Part shown: one piece after another, positions 47,495 to 59,266 of the stretch
Position numbering within the stretch: position 1 is the stretch's first letter
Layout: each line of letters begins with the position of its first letter
From: Microbacterium sp. MPKO10
GTDB taxonomy: Bacteria > Actinomycetota > Actinomycetes > Actinomycetales > Microbacteriaceae
Assembly (NCBI RefSeq): GCF_026107415.2
Contig: NZ_JAPCHX010000006.1
Location: 124,001 to 188,000 of the forward strand
DNA: 64,000 bases
Direction of reading: 5' to 3'
Position numbers and translations under genes: made by a program
Notes under the pieces: generated by a model
The model's input: the letters and a program-made list of their open reading frames with translations, nothing else
The model's database searches: none
Told to the model about the DNA's origin: nothing

Positions 47495-49876
47495 TCAGAC
47501 GGAGGCGTACCCGACGATGCCTCTCCGAATGGCTTCGATGCCGGCTCGAGCGGTCTTCGACATCGTTGGCGAGGCGATTCCACTGATCTGGTCGAGAAGG
47601 TCGATGATCTGGCGGCACCATCGGACAAAGTCTCCCGCCGCCATATCGGCTTCGATCAACACCCGGTCGAGATCCGCGCCGCGTGCCCACAGGTGCACGG
47701 CCGGTGCGAGGGCTGTCGAGGGCGGCTCGGAACGGGAGAGTCGGTGGCGCTCCTCCAGATCGTCGAGAACGCTCCAGACATTCACCGTCTCGGTGAGCGC
47801 CCGCCGGAACGGACCGCGCGGCAGATACTGCTGCGCATACTCCGCTGAGTCGCGTTTCGGCTCGAAAAGTAAGCAGCTCACCATCGCGGCCAGCGACGCG
47901 CCGTCGAGATCGTCCCACAGGCCGTTCCGCAGGCATTCCGACACCAGAAGATCGCGCTCACCGTACACCCGAGACAGCACATGTCCGTCATCGGTCAGCT
48001 GCGGTTCGCCGTCGGCATCGGATCGCACGTAGTCCAGCGATGCCAGCACGTCAGTGACGCGGTCGAACACGGCAGCGACTGCGCTGGTGCGTGACGAGAT
48101 GCGGCGCCTCAGCTGATCGGTCTCGCGCTTGAGACGCCACCAGCGTTCCGCCCATCGAGCGTGCGATTCGCGGTCGGGGCACCCATGGCACGGATGCTGC
48201 CGCATGCGCCTGTGCAACTCTGCGATGCGCTTCTGGCGCTTGTCGCGCTTCGCCCGGGACATCGACCCGACCTGGTTGCTCTTGCGCTCCAGATCGGTCA
48301 ATTCTCGGCGCACACCGGCATAGTCGGAGAAGTCGCCGCGCTCACACTCCATCGACTCGGCATAGCCAGCGAGGGAAGCTTCCTGCTCACGCACCGTACG
48401 CGCCATCGCGAGCACCGCACGGTCAGCCTGGAACTGCGCGAACGACGATTCGAGGATGTCACGGGTCCTCTGCCGCCCGAACTGGGCGATCAGGTTGACC
48501 GCCATATTGTACGTCGGCCGGAAGCTAGATTTCAGCGGGTAACTGCGCTTTGATGCGAGGGAGCCGACCGTGCCCGGCTCCAGACCGTCATGCCAGCAAA
48601 TGACCGAGTGGCCCTCGACATCGATCCCACGGCGGCCGGCGCGTCCCGTGAGCTGCGTGTACTCCCCGGGGGTGATCTGCACGCGTGACTCGCCATTGAA
48701 CTTCTGCAGCTTCTCGAGAACGACCGTGCGCGCTGGCATATTGATGCCGAGCGACAGCGTCTCGGTGGCGAAGACGACCCGCAGGAGCCGCCGGCGGAAG
48801 AGCTCTTCGACGACCTCTTTGAAGATGGGAAGCATGCCGGCGTGATGAGCAGCAACGCCGCGCTGCAGAGCCTCGAGCCAGGACCAATAGCCGAGGATTG
48901 CCCGATCTCTGTCTGGGATGCTGCGACAACGCTCTTCCGCGAACTCGCGGATTTGCGTGCGTTCGTCTCGATCGGTGAGTCGAAGCCCGGATCGCACCAC
49001 CTGCTCGACGGCGCCATCGCACCCGGCCCGGCTGAAGATGAAGAAGATGGCGGGTAGCAGCTGGTGCGATTCCAACAGGCGCACGACCTCTTCACGGCGC
49101 ACACGGTGCACTCCCCCGCCGCGCTGGCGACCGCGTCTGTCGCGATTGCTCACCGGGGCGCGTCCGCCGTACTTCGCGAGCCGGACAAGCTCCGGATTTA
49201 CACTGTCTGAGGTGCCGGCGTCTGCGAACAGCTCGACGAGATCTCCCTGAATGAGAACGTGCTGTTCAAGGGGTACGGGACGGTCTTCGGAGACGATCAC
49301 CTCGGTGTCCCCGCGCACGGTCTGAATCCAATCGCCGAATTCCTCCGCGTTGGAGACCGTCGCACTGAGCGCGACAAGACGTACACGCTCCGGGAGGTGG
49401 ATGATCACTTCCTCCCACACAGCACCGCGGAACCGGTCGGCGAGGTAGTGCACTTCATCGAGGACGACGAATGCCAGGTTCGGAAGCAGATCGGAGTCGG
49501 CGTACAGCATGTTGCGCAGCACTTCGGTCGTCATGACGACGATGCGAGCACGAGGGTTGATATTGGTGTCTCCGGTGAGGAGGCCGACAGCATCCGCGCC
49601 GTAGCGCTCGGTGAGTTCGATAAATTTCTGATTGCTCAGCGCCTTCATCGGAGCTGTGTAGAAGACCTTAGCGTTCGCCTCGCGCATCGCGGTGTGAATC
49701 GCGTACTCGGCGACGACGGTCTTGCCTGCCCCAGTTGGCGCGGCGACGAGAACACTGTGGTCGGCGTCGATGGCTGCACAGGCTTGCTGCTGAAACTCGT
49801 CGAGAGAGAAGTCAAGGTCAGCGGTGAATGCCGAGTATGTGTCAGTGGGCTGGGATGCGGGAACGGGTGCCGTCAC
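47495..49876 (-). CDS. helY: Ski2/Mtr4-like DEVH-box RNA helicase (HelY)
   Basis: This 793-residue protein is a superfamily 2 helicase. It has Walker A APTGAGKT near residue 46, TAPMKALSNQK, the DEVH box (LDEVHYL) near 141, SATVSN near 174, GINMPARTV and QLTGRAGRRGID near 420. The C-terminal half has a CXXC-containing PCHGC-PDRE insertion and helical bundle typical of actinobacterial HelY. A role in RNA turnover is inferred. The GTG start overlaps the tatC stop by four bases, so it is coupled to tatA-tatC. Confidence 0.92.
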   Translation of the reverse strand: MTAPVPASQPTDTYSAFTADLDFSLDEFQQQACAAIDADHSVLVAAPTGAGKTVVAEYAIHTAMREANAKVFYTAPMKALSNQKFIELTERYGADAVGLLTGDTNINPRARIVVMTTEVLRNMLYADSDLLPNLAFVVLDEVHYLADRFRGAVWEEVIIHLPERVRLVALSATVSNAEEFGDWIQTVRGDTEVIVSEDRPVPLEQHVLIQGDLVELFADAGTSDSVNPELVRLAKYGGRAPVSNRDRRGRQRGGGVHRVRREEVVRLLESHQLLPAIFFIFSRAGCDGAVEQVVRSGLRLTDRDERTQIREFAEERCRSIPDRDRAILGYWSWLEALQRGVAAHHAGMLPIFKEVVEELFRRRLLRVVFATETLSLGINMPARTVVLEKLQKFNGESRVQITPGEYTQLTGRAGRRGIDVEGHSVICWHDGLEPGTVGSLASKRSYPLKSSFRPTYNMAVNLIAQFGRQRTRDILESSFAQFQADRAVLAMARTVREQEASLAGYAESMECERGDFSDYAGVRRELTDLERKSNQVGSMSRAKRDKRQKRIAELHRRMRQHPCHGCPDRESHARWAERWWRLKRETDQLRRRISSRTSAVAAVFDRVTDVLASLDYVRSDADGEPQLTDDGHVLSRVYGERDLLVSECLRNGLWDDLDGASLAAMVSCLLFEPKRDSAEYAQQYLPRGPFRRALTETVNVWSVLDDLEERHRLSRSEPPSTALAPAVHLWARGADLDRVLIEADMAAGDFVRWCRQIIDLLDQISGIASPTMSKTARAGIEAIRRGIVGYASV

Positions 49877-50679
49877 GACTGATACTCAGACTCATTTTTT
49901 GCCGCCTTCTTCGCGCGGCGACGATCGTTGAGGAATGACACGAGGTAGGCGGCGAAGTAGAGCACGATCATGGGAATCGCGAGGAGGAACATCGAGATCA
50001 CATCGGCGGCGGGGGTCGCGATCGCGCAGAACAGCATGATCACGAGAAGTGCGATGCGCCATCCCTTGATGATGGCTTTGGCCGAGAGCACGCCCACGAA
50101 GTTCAGCAGGACAAGGAAGACCGGCAGGACGAACGCGATGCCGACGGCGAGAACGAGCTTCAGAATAAAGTCGTAGTAGTAGCCCGCCTGATACAGGTTT
50201 GATGCGTCTTCGGGGGTGAAGTTGGCCATCAGCTCGACGATGTGCGGCATGACGGTCCAGCCGGCGAAGCAGCCGGCGAAGAACAGCGGAATCGCGGTGA
50301 GGATGAAGCCGAGGATGTACTTGACCTCTGTGCGTCTCAAGCCGGGTACGAGAAACGCCCAGATCTGGTACAGCCAGACCGGTGCGGAGACAACAAAACC
50401 GAGGGTCAGCGCGACCTTCATGTGCAGATCGAAGCCGCTTGTCACCGTGTCGAAGTTGAGGTTCGCGAGCTTTGAGTCGGCAAGCTGACGAATCGGCTCT
50501 GACATGAGTTCGATTGCGTAGTTGGACACGACGAAGCCCAGAATCATTCCAACCACGATTGCGATCGCGGCGATGAAGAGGCGTTTGCGCAACTCAAGCA
50601 GGTGCTCGGCCAGCGTCATGCGGCCGTCAGTGTTCTTCCGCGTCTTCTTCTTGCTGGGGAGTGCGGGCTGTTCAGACAC
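49873..50679 (-). CDS. tatC: Twin-arginine translocase subunit TatC
   Basis: TatC is the multi-spanning receptor of the Tat pathway that recognises twin-arginine signal peptides. The 268-residue protein has six helices, with family motifs MTLAEHLLELRKRL, FVVSAPVWLYQIWAFLVPGL and LVLAVGIAFVLPVF. The C-terminal tail is basic. The GTG start and its four-base overlap with the helicase gene indicate an operon with tatA. The window contains no evident tatB. Confidence 0.95.
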   Translation of the reverse strand: MSEQPALPSKKKTRKNTDGRMTLAEHLLELRKRLFIAAIAIVVGMILGFVVSNYAIELMSEPIRQLADSKLANLNFDTVTSGFDLHMKVALTLGFVVSAPVWLYQIWAFLVPGLRRTEVKYILGFILTAIPLFFAGCFAGWTVMPHIVELMANFTPEDASNLYQAGYYYDFILKLVLAVGIAFVLPVFLVLLNFVGVLSAKAIIKGWRIALLVIMLFCAIATPAADVISMFLLAIPMIVLYFAAYLVSFLNDRRRAKKAAKNESEYQS

Positions 50680-50687
50680 AGCTGTCG

Positions 50688-50960
50688 TCAGGAGTGAGAG
50701 GTCGGATCGTCAGAGGGCTTCTCGGGCGCGGGCGCCGACTCTGACGACGTCGGCGTCGTCTTCTGAGCGCTCTCGCCCTCGGGCTTGGTCTCGCCCGTTG
50801 TTGAGGCTTCTTCGTCGTCGTTGTTCTTGATCTCGCTCTTGAAGATCTTCATCGACTGGCCGACGCTGCGCGCGAGCCCGGGAAGTTTCGGGGCGCCAAA
50901 CAGCAGAAGTACGAGGAAGAGGATGATGACAAGGTGCCATCCATTCAAGTTGCCAAGCAT
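50688..50960 (-). CDS. tatA: Twin-arginine translocase subunit TatA
   Basis: TatA forms the pore component of the Tat pathway. The 90-residue protein has one N-terminal membrane helix ([14 protein letters not shown]) followed by the [21 protein letters not shown] amphipathic helix region, then a long acidic, Thr/Ser-rich tail. The gene lies just before tatC on -. The ATG start is clear. Confidence 0.94.
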   Translation of the reverse strand: MLGNLNGWHLVIILFLVLLLFGAPKLPGLARSVGQSMKIFKSEIKNNDDEEASTTGETKPEGESAQKTTPTSSESAPAPEKPSDDPTSHS

Positions 50961-50985
50961 GAAACACCAATCAGTGGAGGTTGGA

Positions 50986-51999
50986 TTAGTCTACAGCGTG
51001 TCCCGGCGGGACGCTCGCCGAAGGACGGCGATCGTTCTCGTACCGTGATAGGGCACGGGATGCCCAATCTGCAATCTGCTGACGGGCCTCAGGGGGGTCG
51101 ATGACGCGGGCGACCCCGGGCAATCCCACGATCAACCGACCGAGACCGGCGATGTGGGCAAGACGGAGGGACGCAATGACTCGGTCAGGGCTTTCCCCCG
51201 CCTGAGTAGATGCAATGTATTCATCGATCAGGGGGACGGCATCTTTTGCAATGTCGACCGTCACCGTGATGTCAGCATCTGACGCTTGAAAGAGTGTGTC
51301 AGGCAGCGTGACGTCGCTGGCGCGGTGTGTGATCTCGGCATCGATGATCGTGAGATCTGAGATGCGATCGAGCCGAAATGTGCGTACCCCGGAGCGCAGA
51401 TGGCACCAGGCGCGGATGTACCAATTCTGATCAAGCGAATCGATGCGCAAGGGATCGACGCGTCGACGCTCGCGTTCATCGCGCGCATTGATGTAGGTGA
51501 ACTCGATCTGCCGCTCTGACGCGACGGCCTCGCGGATTTCAGAGAGGGTCTCGTCAGCTGCTCCCTGCTCGACGGCCACCTGGAGGGGTGCTTCCGACGC
51601 TCCGCGGGTGAGCTTGGCCATGAGGCCGCCGACGACGTCGCGATCGGCCTGCTCCGGAAGCGCGGAAAGATACTGGAGGCCCGCGATGAGCGCTGCCGCC
51701 TCGCGCGACGAGAACCGTGGAGAGTCATCGATCGCGACCAAGTGCGTGATGATGATCTCGTCATGCTCTTCGAATGCGTCCCAGTCGATGTCGAAGAGAT
51801 CGTTGTGCTGGTACTGCGTGCTCTCGCCCGGGACGCCCGAGACCGCGATGAGACGCACGGATTGGCGGACCTGATCTTCGGGAACGTCGAAATGCGCCGC
51901 GGCTTCGGCGACTGTCGAGTGCCGACGATCGAGCAGATAAGGAACGAGGGAGAGCAGGAACGCGAGCTTATCGCGTGCGCCGGGGGTGCGTGGGTTCAC
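50986..51999 (-). CDS. pafC: WYL-domain transcription regulator PafC
   Basis: PafC is the second subunit of the PafBC heterodimer that activates the RecA-independent DNA-damage response in actinobacteria. The 337-residue protein has an N-terminal winged helix ([18 protein letters not shown]), a WYL domain from about residue 140 to 230 with [11 protein letters not shown], and a C-terminal WCX extension. The start GTG overlaps the pafB stop by four bases. The proteasome ligase gene pafA, its neighbour in mycobacteria, is not present. Confidence 0.9.
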   Translation of the reverse strand: MNPRTPGARDKLAFLLSLVPYLLDRRHSTVAEAAAHFDVPEDQVRQSVRLIAVSGVPGESTQYQHNDLFDIDWDAFEEHDEIIITHLVAIDDSPRFSSREAAALIAGLQYLSALPEQADRDVVGGLMAKLTRGASEAPLQVAVEQGAADETLSEIREAVASERQIEFTYINARDERERRRVDPLRIDSLDQNWYIRAWCHLRSGVRTFRLDRISDLTIIDAEITHRASDVTLPDTLFQASDADITVTVDIAKDAVPLIDEYIASTQAGESPDRVIASLRLAHIAGLGRLIVGLPGVARVIDPPEARQQIADWASRALSRYENDRRPSASVPPGHAVD

Positions 52000-53018
52000 T
52001 CGGCCTCCTCCGCATCGGAATGTGCGCTGCGTGTGCGCGTGAGGCGCTGAACGATGGCCGCGCGCAGGCTGGGCGGCGTGAGCGCCTCGGCCTCGGGGCC
52101 GAACGCGGCGATCTCATCCGCGAGAATGTTGATATCGGTGAAATGCAGACGGAAATGGTCGCCATCGATTGCCTCGGAGCCGTGCAGCCGTGACAGCCGG
52201 AACCACGCGTGTGTGTTCGGATCGGCACGCACTGTCGCGACGTTGCCCTCCCAGATGCGATCAAGGTCACGGAGCGCGGTCGCGGAGAAGCTCTCGGCGT
52301 CATCGGGCGCTTCGAATGTGCGGCTTGACGAGCGCGGTGCCTGCAACATGCGCGAGAGCAGAAAGGTGCGGCGTTCGTCGATGTCGACGTCGAGAGCGTA
52401 CAGATGCCAGCGTCCGCTGTGCTGAACCAGGGCCAGCGGTGCAACGGTTCTCGTGCGCGCCGCAGCATCCCCGGGTTTGATGTAGGGGAACGAGACGACG
52501 AGGTGCCGCTCAAGTGCCGTGCGGAGGGGCTCGAAGGCTGCCTCTCGCGTGCGCAGGCGTGGAGCGACCCCGATGACGGGATCAAGCTCGGTGATTCCCA
52601 GTGAGCGCAGCTTCATCAGCGCGCGCTGGGACTCTCCCGAGAGCGTCCCCTCGCGCCACACCGTCGCGGCGAGCCCGAGCAGTGTGATCTCCTCGGCCGT
52701 AAACGTGACGTCCTCCGGCAGATCGTAGTCGCCCTTGGGAATGCGATAACGGGTGTTCTGCGAGTTGCCCTCTTCATCGGGCGGCGTCACCGTCTCGAGC
52801 GGGATGCCGAGGTCACGAATGTCGTCTTTATCTCGCTCGAACTGTCGCTCAAGGCTCGCGTTGTCGCCTCCGGCGGAAAATCGCTGCCGATAACCCTGCA
52901 CTGTGGAGAGGATTGCGTCCTTGGTCAGTCCCGACTCGGTGGCGACGAGCGCGAGAACAAGGCTGAAGAGGCGTTCCTCGACGGGAACGCGCGGGGCAGC
53001 TCGAGTGGAGTCGGACAC
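51996..53018 (-). CDS. pafB: WYL-domain transcription regulator PafB
   Basis: PafB partners with PafC. The 340-residue protein has an N-terminal winged helix (EERLFSLVLALVATESGLTKD), a WYL domain with GRWHLYALDVDIDERRTFLLSR near residue 210 (several short blocks), and a C-terminal WCX segment. A ligand or nucleic-acid signal is thought to bind the WYL pocket. The gene overlaps pafC. Assignment as PafB versus PafC follows order and similarity to actinobacterial pairs. Confidence 0.88.
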   Translation of the reverse strand: MSDSTRAAPRVPVEERLFSLVLALVATESGLTKDAILSTVQGYRQRFSAGGDNASLERQFERDKDDIRDLGIPLETVTPPDEEGNSQNTRYRIPKGDYDLPEDVTFTAEEITLLGLAATVWREGTLSGESQRALMKLRSLGITELDPVIGVAPRLRTREAAFEPLRTALERHLVVSFPYIKPGDAAARTRTVAPLALVQHSGRWHLYALDVDIDERRTFLLSRMLQAPRSSSRTFEAPDDAESFSATALRDLDRIWEGNVATVRADPNTHAWFRLSRLHGSEAIDGDHFRLHFTDINILADEIAAFGPEAEALTPPSLRAAIVQRLTRTRSAHSDAEEAE

Positions 53019-53066
53019 GAGTTCATCCTAGTGTCGGGCCGGCATTGCAGCATCCGACACTCCCGG

Positions 53067-53996
53067 TCAGAGAATGCCGAGAACGTCGATCACGTAGATG
53101 GAGGTGTCGCCGTCCGACGTCGGCACAAGGGCGATCACCTGGGACCCCACAGCGACGCCGTCGAGAGCCGAGGTGAGTTCGTCCGGAGCTTCCTGCATGG
53201 GAATCGTCTTGGGCGACCCGTCGGACCACGTCGATGAGGTAATCGATTCGTTGTTCCACGATGCTTTCTGGATGTGCGCGAGAACGGTGTCTGACTGTGT
53301 CACCTTCTCGCCGCCGCCGAGTTTGAGCAGAGCCGATGTCGGCTCGGTCGGCGCGTCGGTGTTCGGGATCGTGATTCCCGGCGTGCCGTCGGGAGCGACG
53401 GCGACCGAAGGCAGGCCGGGCTGCACGACGGGAACGTTGATGCCGTTCGCCTTGCCGAGATAGGACTTCTCAACGTCGATGACCATCACAAGAGTGTCGT
53501 CTGACTTGACGCCGTACTGGGGATTCCCGGTCTCGCCGAAGCCCTCGTCTGGAGTGATCGTGGCGACGAGACGTGATCCTACGGTGTGGCAGGCCAGGGC
53601 ATCCGCCATGCCGGGGAGCATTCCCGCGGGGCTCGCCGGCTGGAGGTCGTCATACGGCGTCGCGAAGATCTTCTCGCCCGTGCGGCCGTTGTAGAGCGAC
53701 CACGCGAGCTCGACGACTTCGTTGCCCTGGAGCTCTGCCCCGTCGCCTTCGATCACCGTGCTCACCTGCGTTGACGGCGCGTACAGGGGCGACGGGATGG
53801 AGACCTTCGGCTCGGCGCCGAAGTCGCCGCTGACGGACACCTGGCTCGAGGCGTCTCCGGGCTCGACGCACGCGGCCCCGGTTGATGCGCTGGAGCAACC
53901 GCTCAGTGTCGCGGTGACGAGTGCTGCGGACAGGAGCACGGCGGGTGCGTAGCGCACGGTACCTCGTTTCGGTGTCACGGACGTCGTTCTGGTCAA
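53067..53996 (-). CDS. FKBP-type peptidyl-prolyl isomerase lipoprotein
   Basis: This 309-residue secreted lipoprotein has lipobox LSGC with the cysteine near residue 34 (after a hydrophobic signal). Two FKBP-like modules are suggested: one near residues 60-170 (NEVVELAWSLYNGRTGEKIF, ITPDEGFGE) and a more complete one near 220-309 (DTVLAHIQKASWNNE, VGSQVIALVPTSDG). It would fold exported proteins. The start is TTG at 53996 or GTG six codons later. It follows trmI by two bases. Confidence 0.85.
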   Translation of the reverse strand: MTRTTSVTPKRGTVRYAPAVLLSAALVTATLSGCSSASTGAACVEPGDASSQVSVSGDFGAEPKVSIPSPLYAPSTQVSTVIEGDGAELQGNEVVELAWSLYNGRTGEKIFATPYDDLQPASPAGMLPGMADALACHTVGSRLVATITPDEGFGETGNPQYGVKSDDTLVMVIDVEKSYLGKANGINVPVVQPGLPSVAVAPDGTPGITIPNTDAPTEPTSALLKLGGGEKVTQSDTVLAHIQKASWNNESITSSTWSDGSPKTIPMQEAPDELTSALDGVAVGSQVIALVPTSDGDTSIYVIDVLGIL

Positions 53997-53998
53997 GT

Positions 53999-55713
<1,715 letters not shown>

Positions 55714-55793
55714 GTGTCACCATGCTACCGGCTTGCGCTTGCGCCTATTCTGGGATGAGCGCCGGATTCTCGGTGACCGACGAAAAGACATGG

Positions 55794-57098
55794 ATGCGTG
55801 TGACTGACGGACTGGATTTCTTGGGCGGACGACTGCTGGTCGTGGCGTTCGAAGGGTGGAACGACGCGGGCGATGCCGCCACGGGAGCGGTTCGGATGCT
55901 GAAGGACCAACTCGAGCTCGTGCCGCTATTCGACGTCGATCCCGAGCTGTACTTCGACTTCCAGTTCAACAGACCAGTGATCTCTGCCGACGCCGAGGGG
56001 CGGAAGCGACTGACCTGGCCGAGCGCCACCCTGTACGGCCCTGCACACCCGGCGGAGCCTGTCCACGGGCTCGCCGATGATGCCGAGATGCACATCAGCG
56101 GCTCGAACAATGACAATGTCTATCTGCTGGTCGGAACTGAGCCGTCGCGCAGTTGGAAGGCATTCTGCGCTGAGCTTCTCGACGCCGCGCTGACCCACGA
56201 CATCTCGGCGATCATCTGCCTCGGGGCGATGCTCGCCGATGTTCCTCACACTCGCCCGATCAGCGTGTTCACGAGCAGCGAGAGCGCTGAGGTTCGTCAG
56301 GCCCTCGACATCGAGCGCAGCAGCTACGAGGGGCCTGTCGGAGTGCTGAGCGCCCTGTCGGATGCCGCGGACATCCTCGACATCCCGACGCTGTCGATCT
56401 GGGCGTCTGTGCCGCATTACGTGCAGCACTCCCCCTCGCCGAAGGCGATGCTCGCACTGATCGACAAACTGGAGGAACTCGTCGACGTGGTGATCCCTCG
56501 TGGCGAGCTGATGGAGCAGGCCGAGGAGTGGGAGCAGACGATCAACTCGCTCGCGTCCGATGACGAGGAGATGGCGGCGTACATCCAGCAGCTGGAAGCG
56601 GCGCGCGACACGGTCGAAGCGCCCGAAGCGAGCGGGGAGGCGATTGCTCGTGAGTTCGAGCGCTACCTGCGCACCTCTGATGGCCCGAGGGGCGCGGTCA
56701 GTAGCGAAGACCCGAAGAAGGCACCGGGAGCTGTGGCCAGCGAAGACCATCAGTGGGCACCGAGAAGGCCGGCAGACGATGCCGCACAGCGTCGAGATGA
56801 CGCGGCGAACGAGTCGGAGAGTTCTGTTGAGCCCGCCGAAGACGCGTCACCGGCCGATGATCTTGACGCATCTCTTGATCCCGCCTCATCCGCCGATCGG
56901 GATGCTGATTCAGGCGACGAACTTGACAACGTGAATGGGGCCGACACGAGCGAGGCCAGCGCTGACGGGGATCGCGAGGACGAGGCCGACACGAGCGACG
57001 GGACGACCGGCCGAGACGCGGATGCTGACTCCGAGGAGGATGCTGGTCACAAACGGGACACCGGAACAGAGGACGATCCCGACGCGGACAGAGACTGA
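55794..57098 (+). CDS. PAC2 family protein with long acidic tail
   Basis: The first 295 residues form a PAC2 domain, related to the proteasome assembly chaperone and found in most actinobacteria with unknown role. Family blocks are VVAFEGWNDAGDAATGA, LVGTEPSRSWKAF and LGAMLADVPHTRP, with EEWEQTINSLASDDEEMAAYIQ-type helices. The remaining roughly 140 residues are low-complexity, rich in Asp, Glu, Ser and Ala with DADS/EDDPDADRD-like pieces. I chose the ATG at 55794; the longer frame begins in the intergenic region, and ATG 55755 is an alternative. Confidence 0.83.
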   Translation: MRVTDGLDFLGGRLLVVAFEGWNDAGDAATGAVRMLKDQLELVPLFDVDPELYFDFQFNRPVISADAEGRKRLTWPSATLYGPAHPAEPVHGLADDAEMHISGSNNDNVYLLVGTEPSRSWKAFCAELLDAALTHDISAIICLGAMLADVPHTRPISVFTSSESAEVRQALDIERSSYEGPVGVLSALSDAADILDIPTLSIWASVPHYVQHSPSPKAMLALIDKLEELVDVVIPRGELMEQAEEWEQTINSLASDDEEMAAYIQQLEAARDTVEAPEASGEAIAREFERYLRTSDGPRGAVSSEDPKKAPGAVASEDHQWAPRRPADDAAQRRDDAANESESSVEPAEDASPADDLDASLDPASSADRDADSGDELDNVNGADTSEASADGDREDEADTSDGTTGRDADADSEEDAGHKRDTGTEDDPDADRD

Positions 57099-57107
57099 CC
57101 GCGAGCC

Positions 57108-58355
57108 TCAGTCGAGTTTGATGCCCAGCAGTGCGTGAATCGCGGCTCTGACGGCGCCGGCATCGTCGACGCCGGAATGCGCCGCCTCATCCGCGATCGC
57201 GAGGGCGGCGGGCGTGTCGAGGTCATGCCTGAGAGCCGCTCTCAGATCGTGCAGCACGGTTGACGTCGAGGCACCGGACGAGGCGTCAGAGCGAAGCCCG
57301 CGTGACCAGGACGCGATCCGGTCGGCAGCAGTGGGCACAAGATCGTCCGTCCACTCCCAATCGGCGCGGTAGTGGTGCGCGAGGATCGCCAGGCGGATGT
57401 TGCGAGCATCAACGCCCTGCGCGCGGAGGTCGGAGACGCGCACGAGGTTGCCCAGCGACTTCGACATCTTCTCGCCCTGATACGCGACCATGCCCGTGTG
57501 GCTGAAGACTCGAGCGAGCGGTCGGCCGGAAAGTGCCGCGGCATGCGCAGCACTCAATTCGTGATGCGGGAAGACGAGATCGCTTCCGCCTCCCTGAACG
57601 GTGAAGTCTGCTCCCAGCTCGCGGAGGGCGATGACCGAGCATTCGATGTGCCAACCGGGGCGGCCATTACCGAGAGGTGACGGCCATTGTGGCTCTCCGG
57701 GACGGGCCGACCGCCAGACGAGCGGGTCGATCGGGTCGCGTTTGCCCGTGCGGTCGGGGTCTCCCCCACGTTCACGCGACAGGGCCAGCATCGTGTCGCG
57801 GTCGTAGCCGCTCTCGGAGCCCAGCGTCCACACGCCCTGAGCCTCGGCCGCGGCGATATCGAAGTAGACGTCGTCTCCAGCCGGCGAATCCGGGGTGTCG
57901 ACGCGATAAGCCGTGCCATTCTGCAGCATCCGTTCGACGGCAGCACCGATCGGCTCGATGACCTCGGTCACCGCGATGAAGTCATCGGGCGGGATGACCG
58001 CGAGAGCCTCCATGTCATGACGGAAGAGATCGATCTGCTCGTCGGCGAGGTCTCGCCATGAGACGTTCGTCGCCGTCGCACGCTCAAGCAGCGGATCGTC
58101 GATGTCGGTGATGTTCTGCGCGTAGTGCACAGTGAGCCCGGCATCCCGCCAGACACGCTGCAACGTGTCGTAGGCAACGTACGTGGCCGCATGCCCCATG
58201 TGTGTGGCGTCATACGGGGTGATTCCGCAGACATACAAGCGGGCCGTCTCGCCTGTCTGCGCCTCAACGAGCGAGGCAGTTGCGGTGTCCCAGAGACAGG
58301 GCGGCGTCGATTCGCCGGGAACGACAGGGATCTCAGGGGTGGGCCAGGACTGCAT
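57108..58355 (-). CDS. mshC: Cysteine:1D-myo-inosityl glucosamine ligase MshC (mycothiol synthesis)
   Basis: MshC joins L-cysteine to GlcN-inositol with ATP, giving the immediate precursor of mycothiol. It resembles cysteinyl-tRNA synthetase. The 415-residue protein has YVCGITPYDATHMGHA (HIGH-like HMGH and first zinc cysteine), WHIECSV and FPHHELSAAH zinc ligands, and KMSKSLGN. It lacks the tRNA-binding end of CysS, supporting MshC. The short length (CysS is about 460) and lone location fit. It shows this organism makes mycothiol. Confidence 0.93.
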   Translation of the reverse strand: MQSWPTPEIPVVPGESTPPCLWDTATASLVEAQTGETARLYVCGITPYDATHMGHAATYVAYDTLQRVWRDAGLTVHYAQNITDIDDPLLERATATNVSWRDLADEQIDLFRHDMEALAVIPPDDFIAVTEVIEPIGAAVERMLQNGTAYRVDTPDSPAGDDVYFDIAAAEAQGVWTLGSESGYDRDTMLALSRERGGDPDRTGKRDPIDPLVWRSARPGEPQWPSPLGNGRPGWHIECSVIALRELGADFTVQGGGSDLVFPHHELSAAHAAALSGRPLARVFSHTGMVAYQGEKMSKSLGNLVRVSDLRAQGVDARNIRLAILAHHYRADWEWTDDLVPTAADRIASWSRGLRSDASSGASTSTVLHDLRAALRHDLDTPAALAIADEAAHSGVDDAGAVRAAIHALLGIKLD

Positions 58356-58376
58356 GGTCCCAGCCTAATGCTCGGC

Positions 58377-59231
58377 TCAGGGGGCCAGGACTCCGGTGAG
58401 CATCAGCACGATGAGCGCACCGCCCAACAGAATCCGGTAGATCACGAACGGGAGGAAGCTGTGGTTCGAAATCCACTTCATGAAGAAGGCGATCACGACG
58501 ATCGCGACACCGAACGCGACAATCGTGGCGACAAGCGTCTCGACCGGCCCGAAAATGTCGGGCGTGCAACCGGTCATCCCGGGCTCGCAGGGCGAGACGA
58601 TGCCTTTGGCCAACTGATAGAACCCGCTGCCGAGAACGGCGGGGATCGCGAGGAGGAAGGCGTAACGTGCTGCTGACTCGCGTGAGTACCCGAGGAACAA
58701 ACCAGCCGTGATGGTTCCGCCGGAGCGTGAGACTCCGGGGATCAGCGCCATCGCCTGGGCGAATCCGTAGATGATGCCGTGCCCGTAAGTCAGGTCGTTG
58801 AGTTGGCGACGTTTGGCCCCGACCCAGTCAGCGATGCCGAGCAGCACGCCGAAGACGATCAGCGTGGTGGCTGTGAACCACAGGGAGCGAAGAACGGTCT
58901 CGATGGCATCTTGGAAGAGCAGGCCGAGAACGACGATCGGGACGCTGCCAATGATGATGAGCCAGCCCATGCGCGCATCGGGATCATTGCGCGGGATCTT
59001 CCCGCGGAGCGCACGGAACCAGGCGCCGATGATCCGAACAATGTCACGCCAGAAGAAGATGATGACGGCGGTTTCGGTGCCGATTTGGGTGATTGCCGTG
59101 AATTGCGCGCCCGGGTCCTCTCCGGTCCCCAGGAATGCCCCAACGATGCGCAGGTGTGCGCTTGAAGAGACAGGAAGAAACTCGGTGAGCCCCTGGACGA
59201 TGCCGAGAATGATTGCGTTGATGAGATCCAT
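58377..59231 (-). CDS. uppP: Undecaprenyl-diphosphatase UppP (BacA)
   Basis: UppP dephosphorylates undecaprenyl diphosphate outside the membrane, recycling the lipid carrier for MraY. The 284-residue protein has eight membrane helices with the two conserved patches: [14 protein letters not shown] near residue 15 and [13 protein letters not shown] near 165, which carry the catalytic Glu, Ser and Arg. It confers low-level bacitracin tolerance in some species. It follows the M20 peptidase on - with a 35-base gap. Confidence 0.95.
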   Translation of the reverse strand: MDLINAIILGIVQGLTEFLPVSSSAHLRIVGAFLGTGEDPGAQFTAITQIGTETAVIIFFWRDIVRIIGAWFRALRGKIPRNDPDARMGWLIIIGSVPIVVLGLLFQDAIETVLRSLWFTATTLIVFGVLLGIADWVGAKRRQLNDLTYGHGIIYGFAQAMALIPGVSRSGGTITAGLFLGYSRESAARYAFLLAIPAVLGSGFYQLAKGIVSPCEPGMTGCTPDIFGPVETLVATIVAFGVAIVVIAFFMKWISNHSFLPFVIYRILLGGALIVLMLTGVLAP

Positions 59232-59266
59232 GTACCGGGTTTCCGCGTGAAAAAGTGTTCTGGTCG

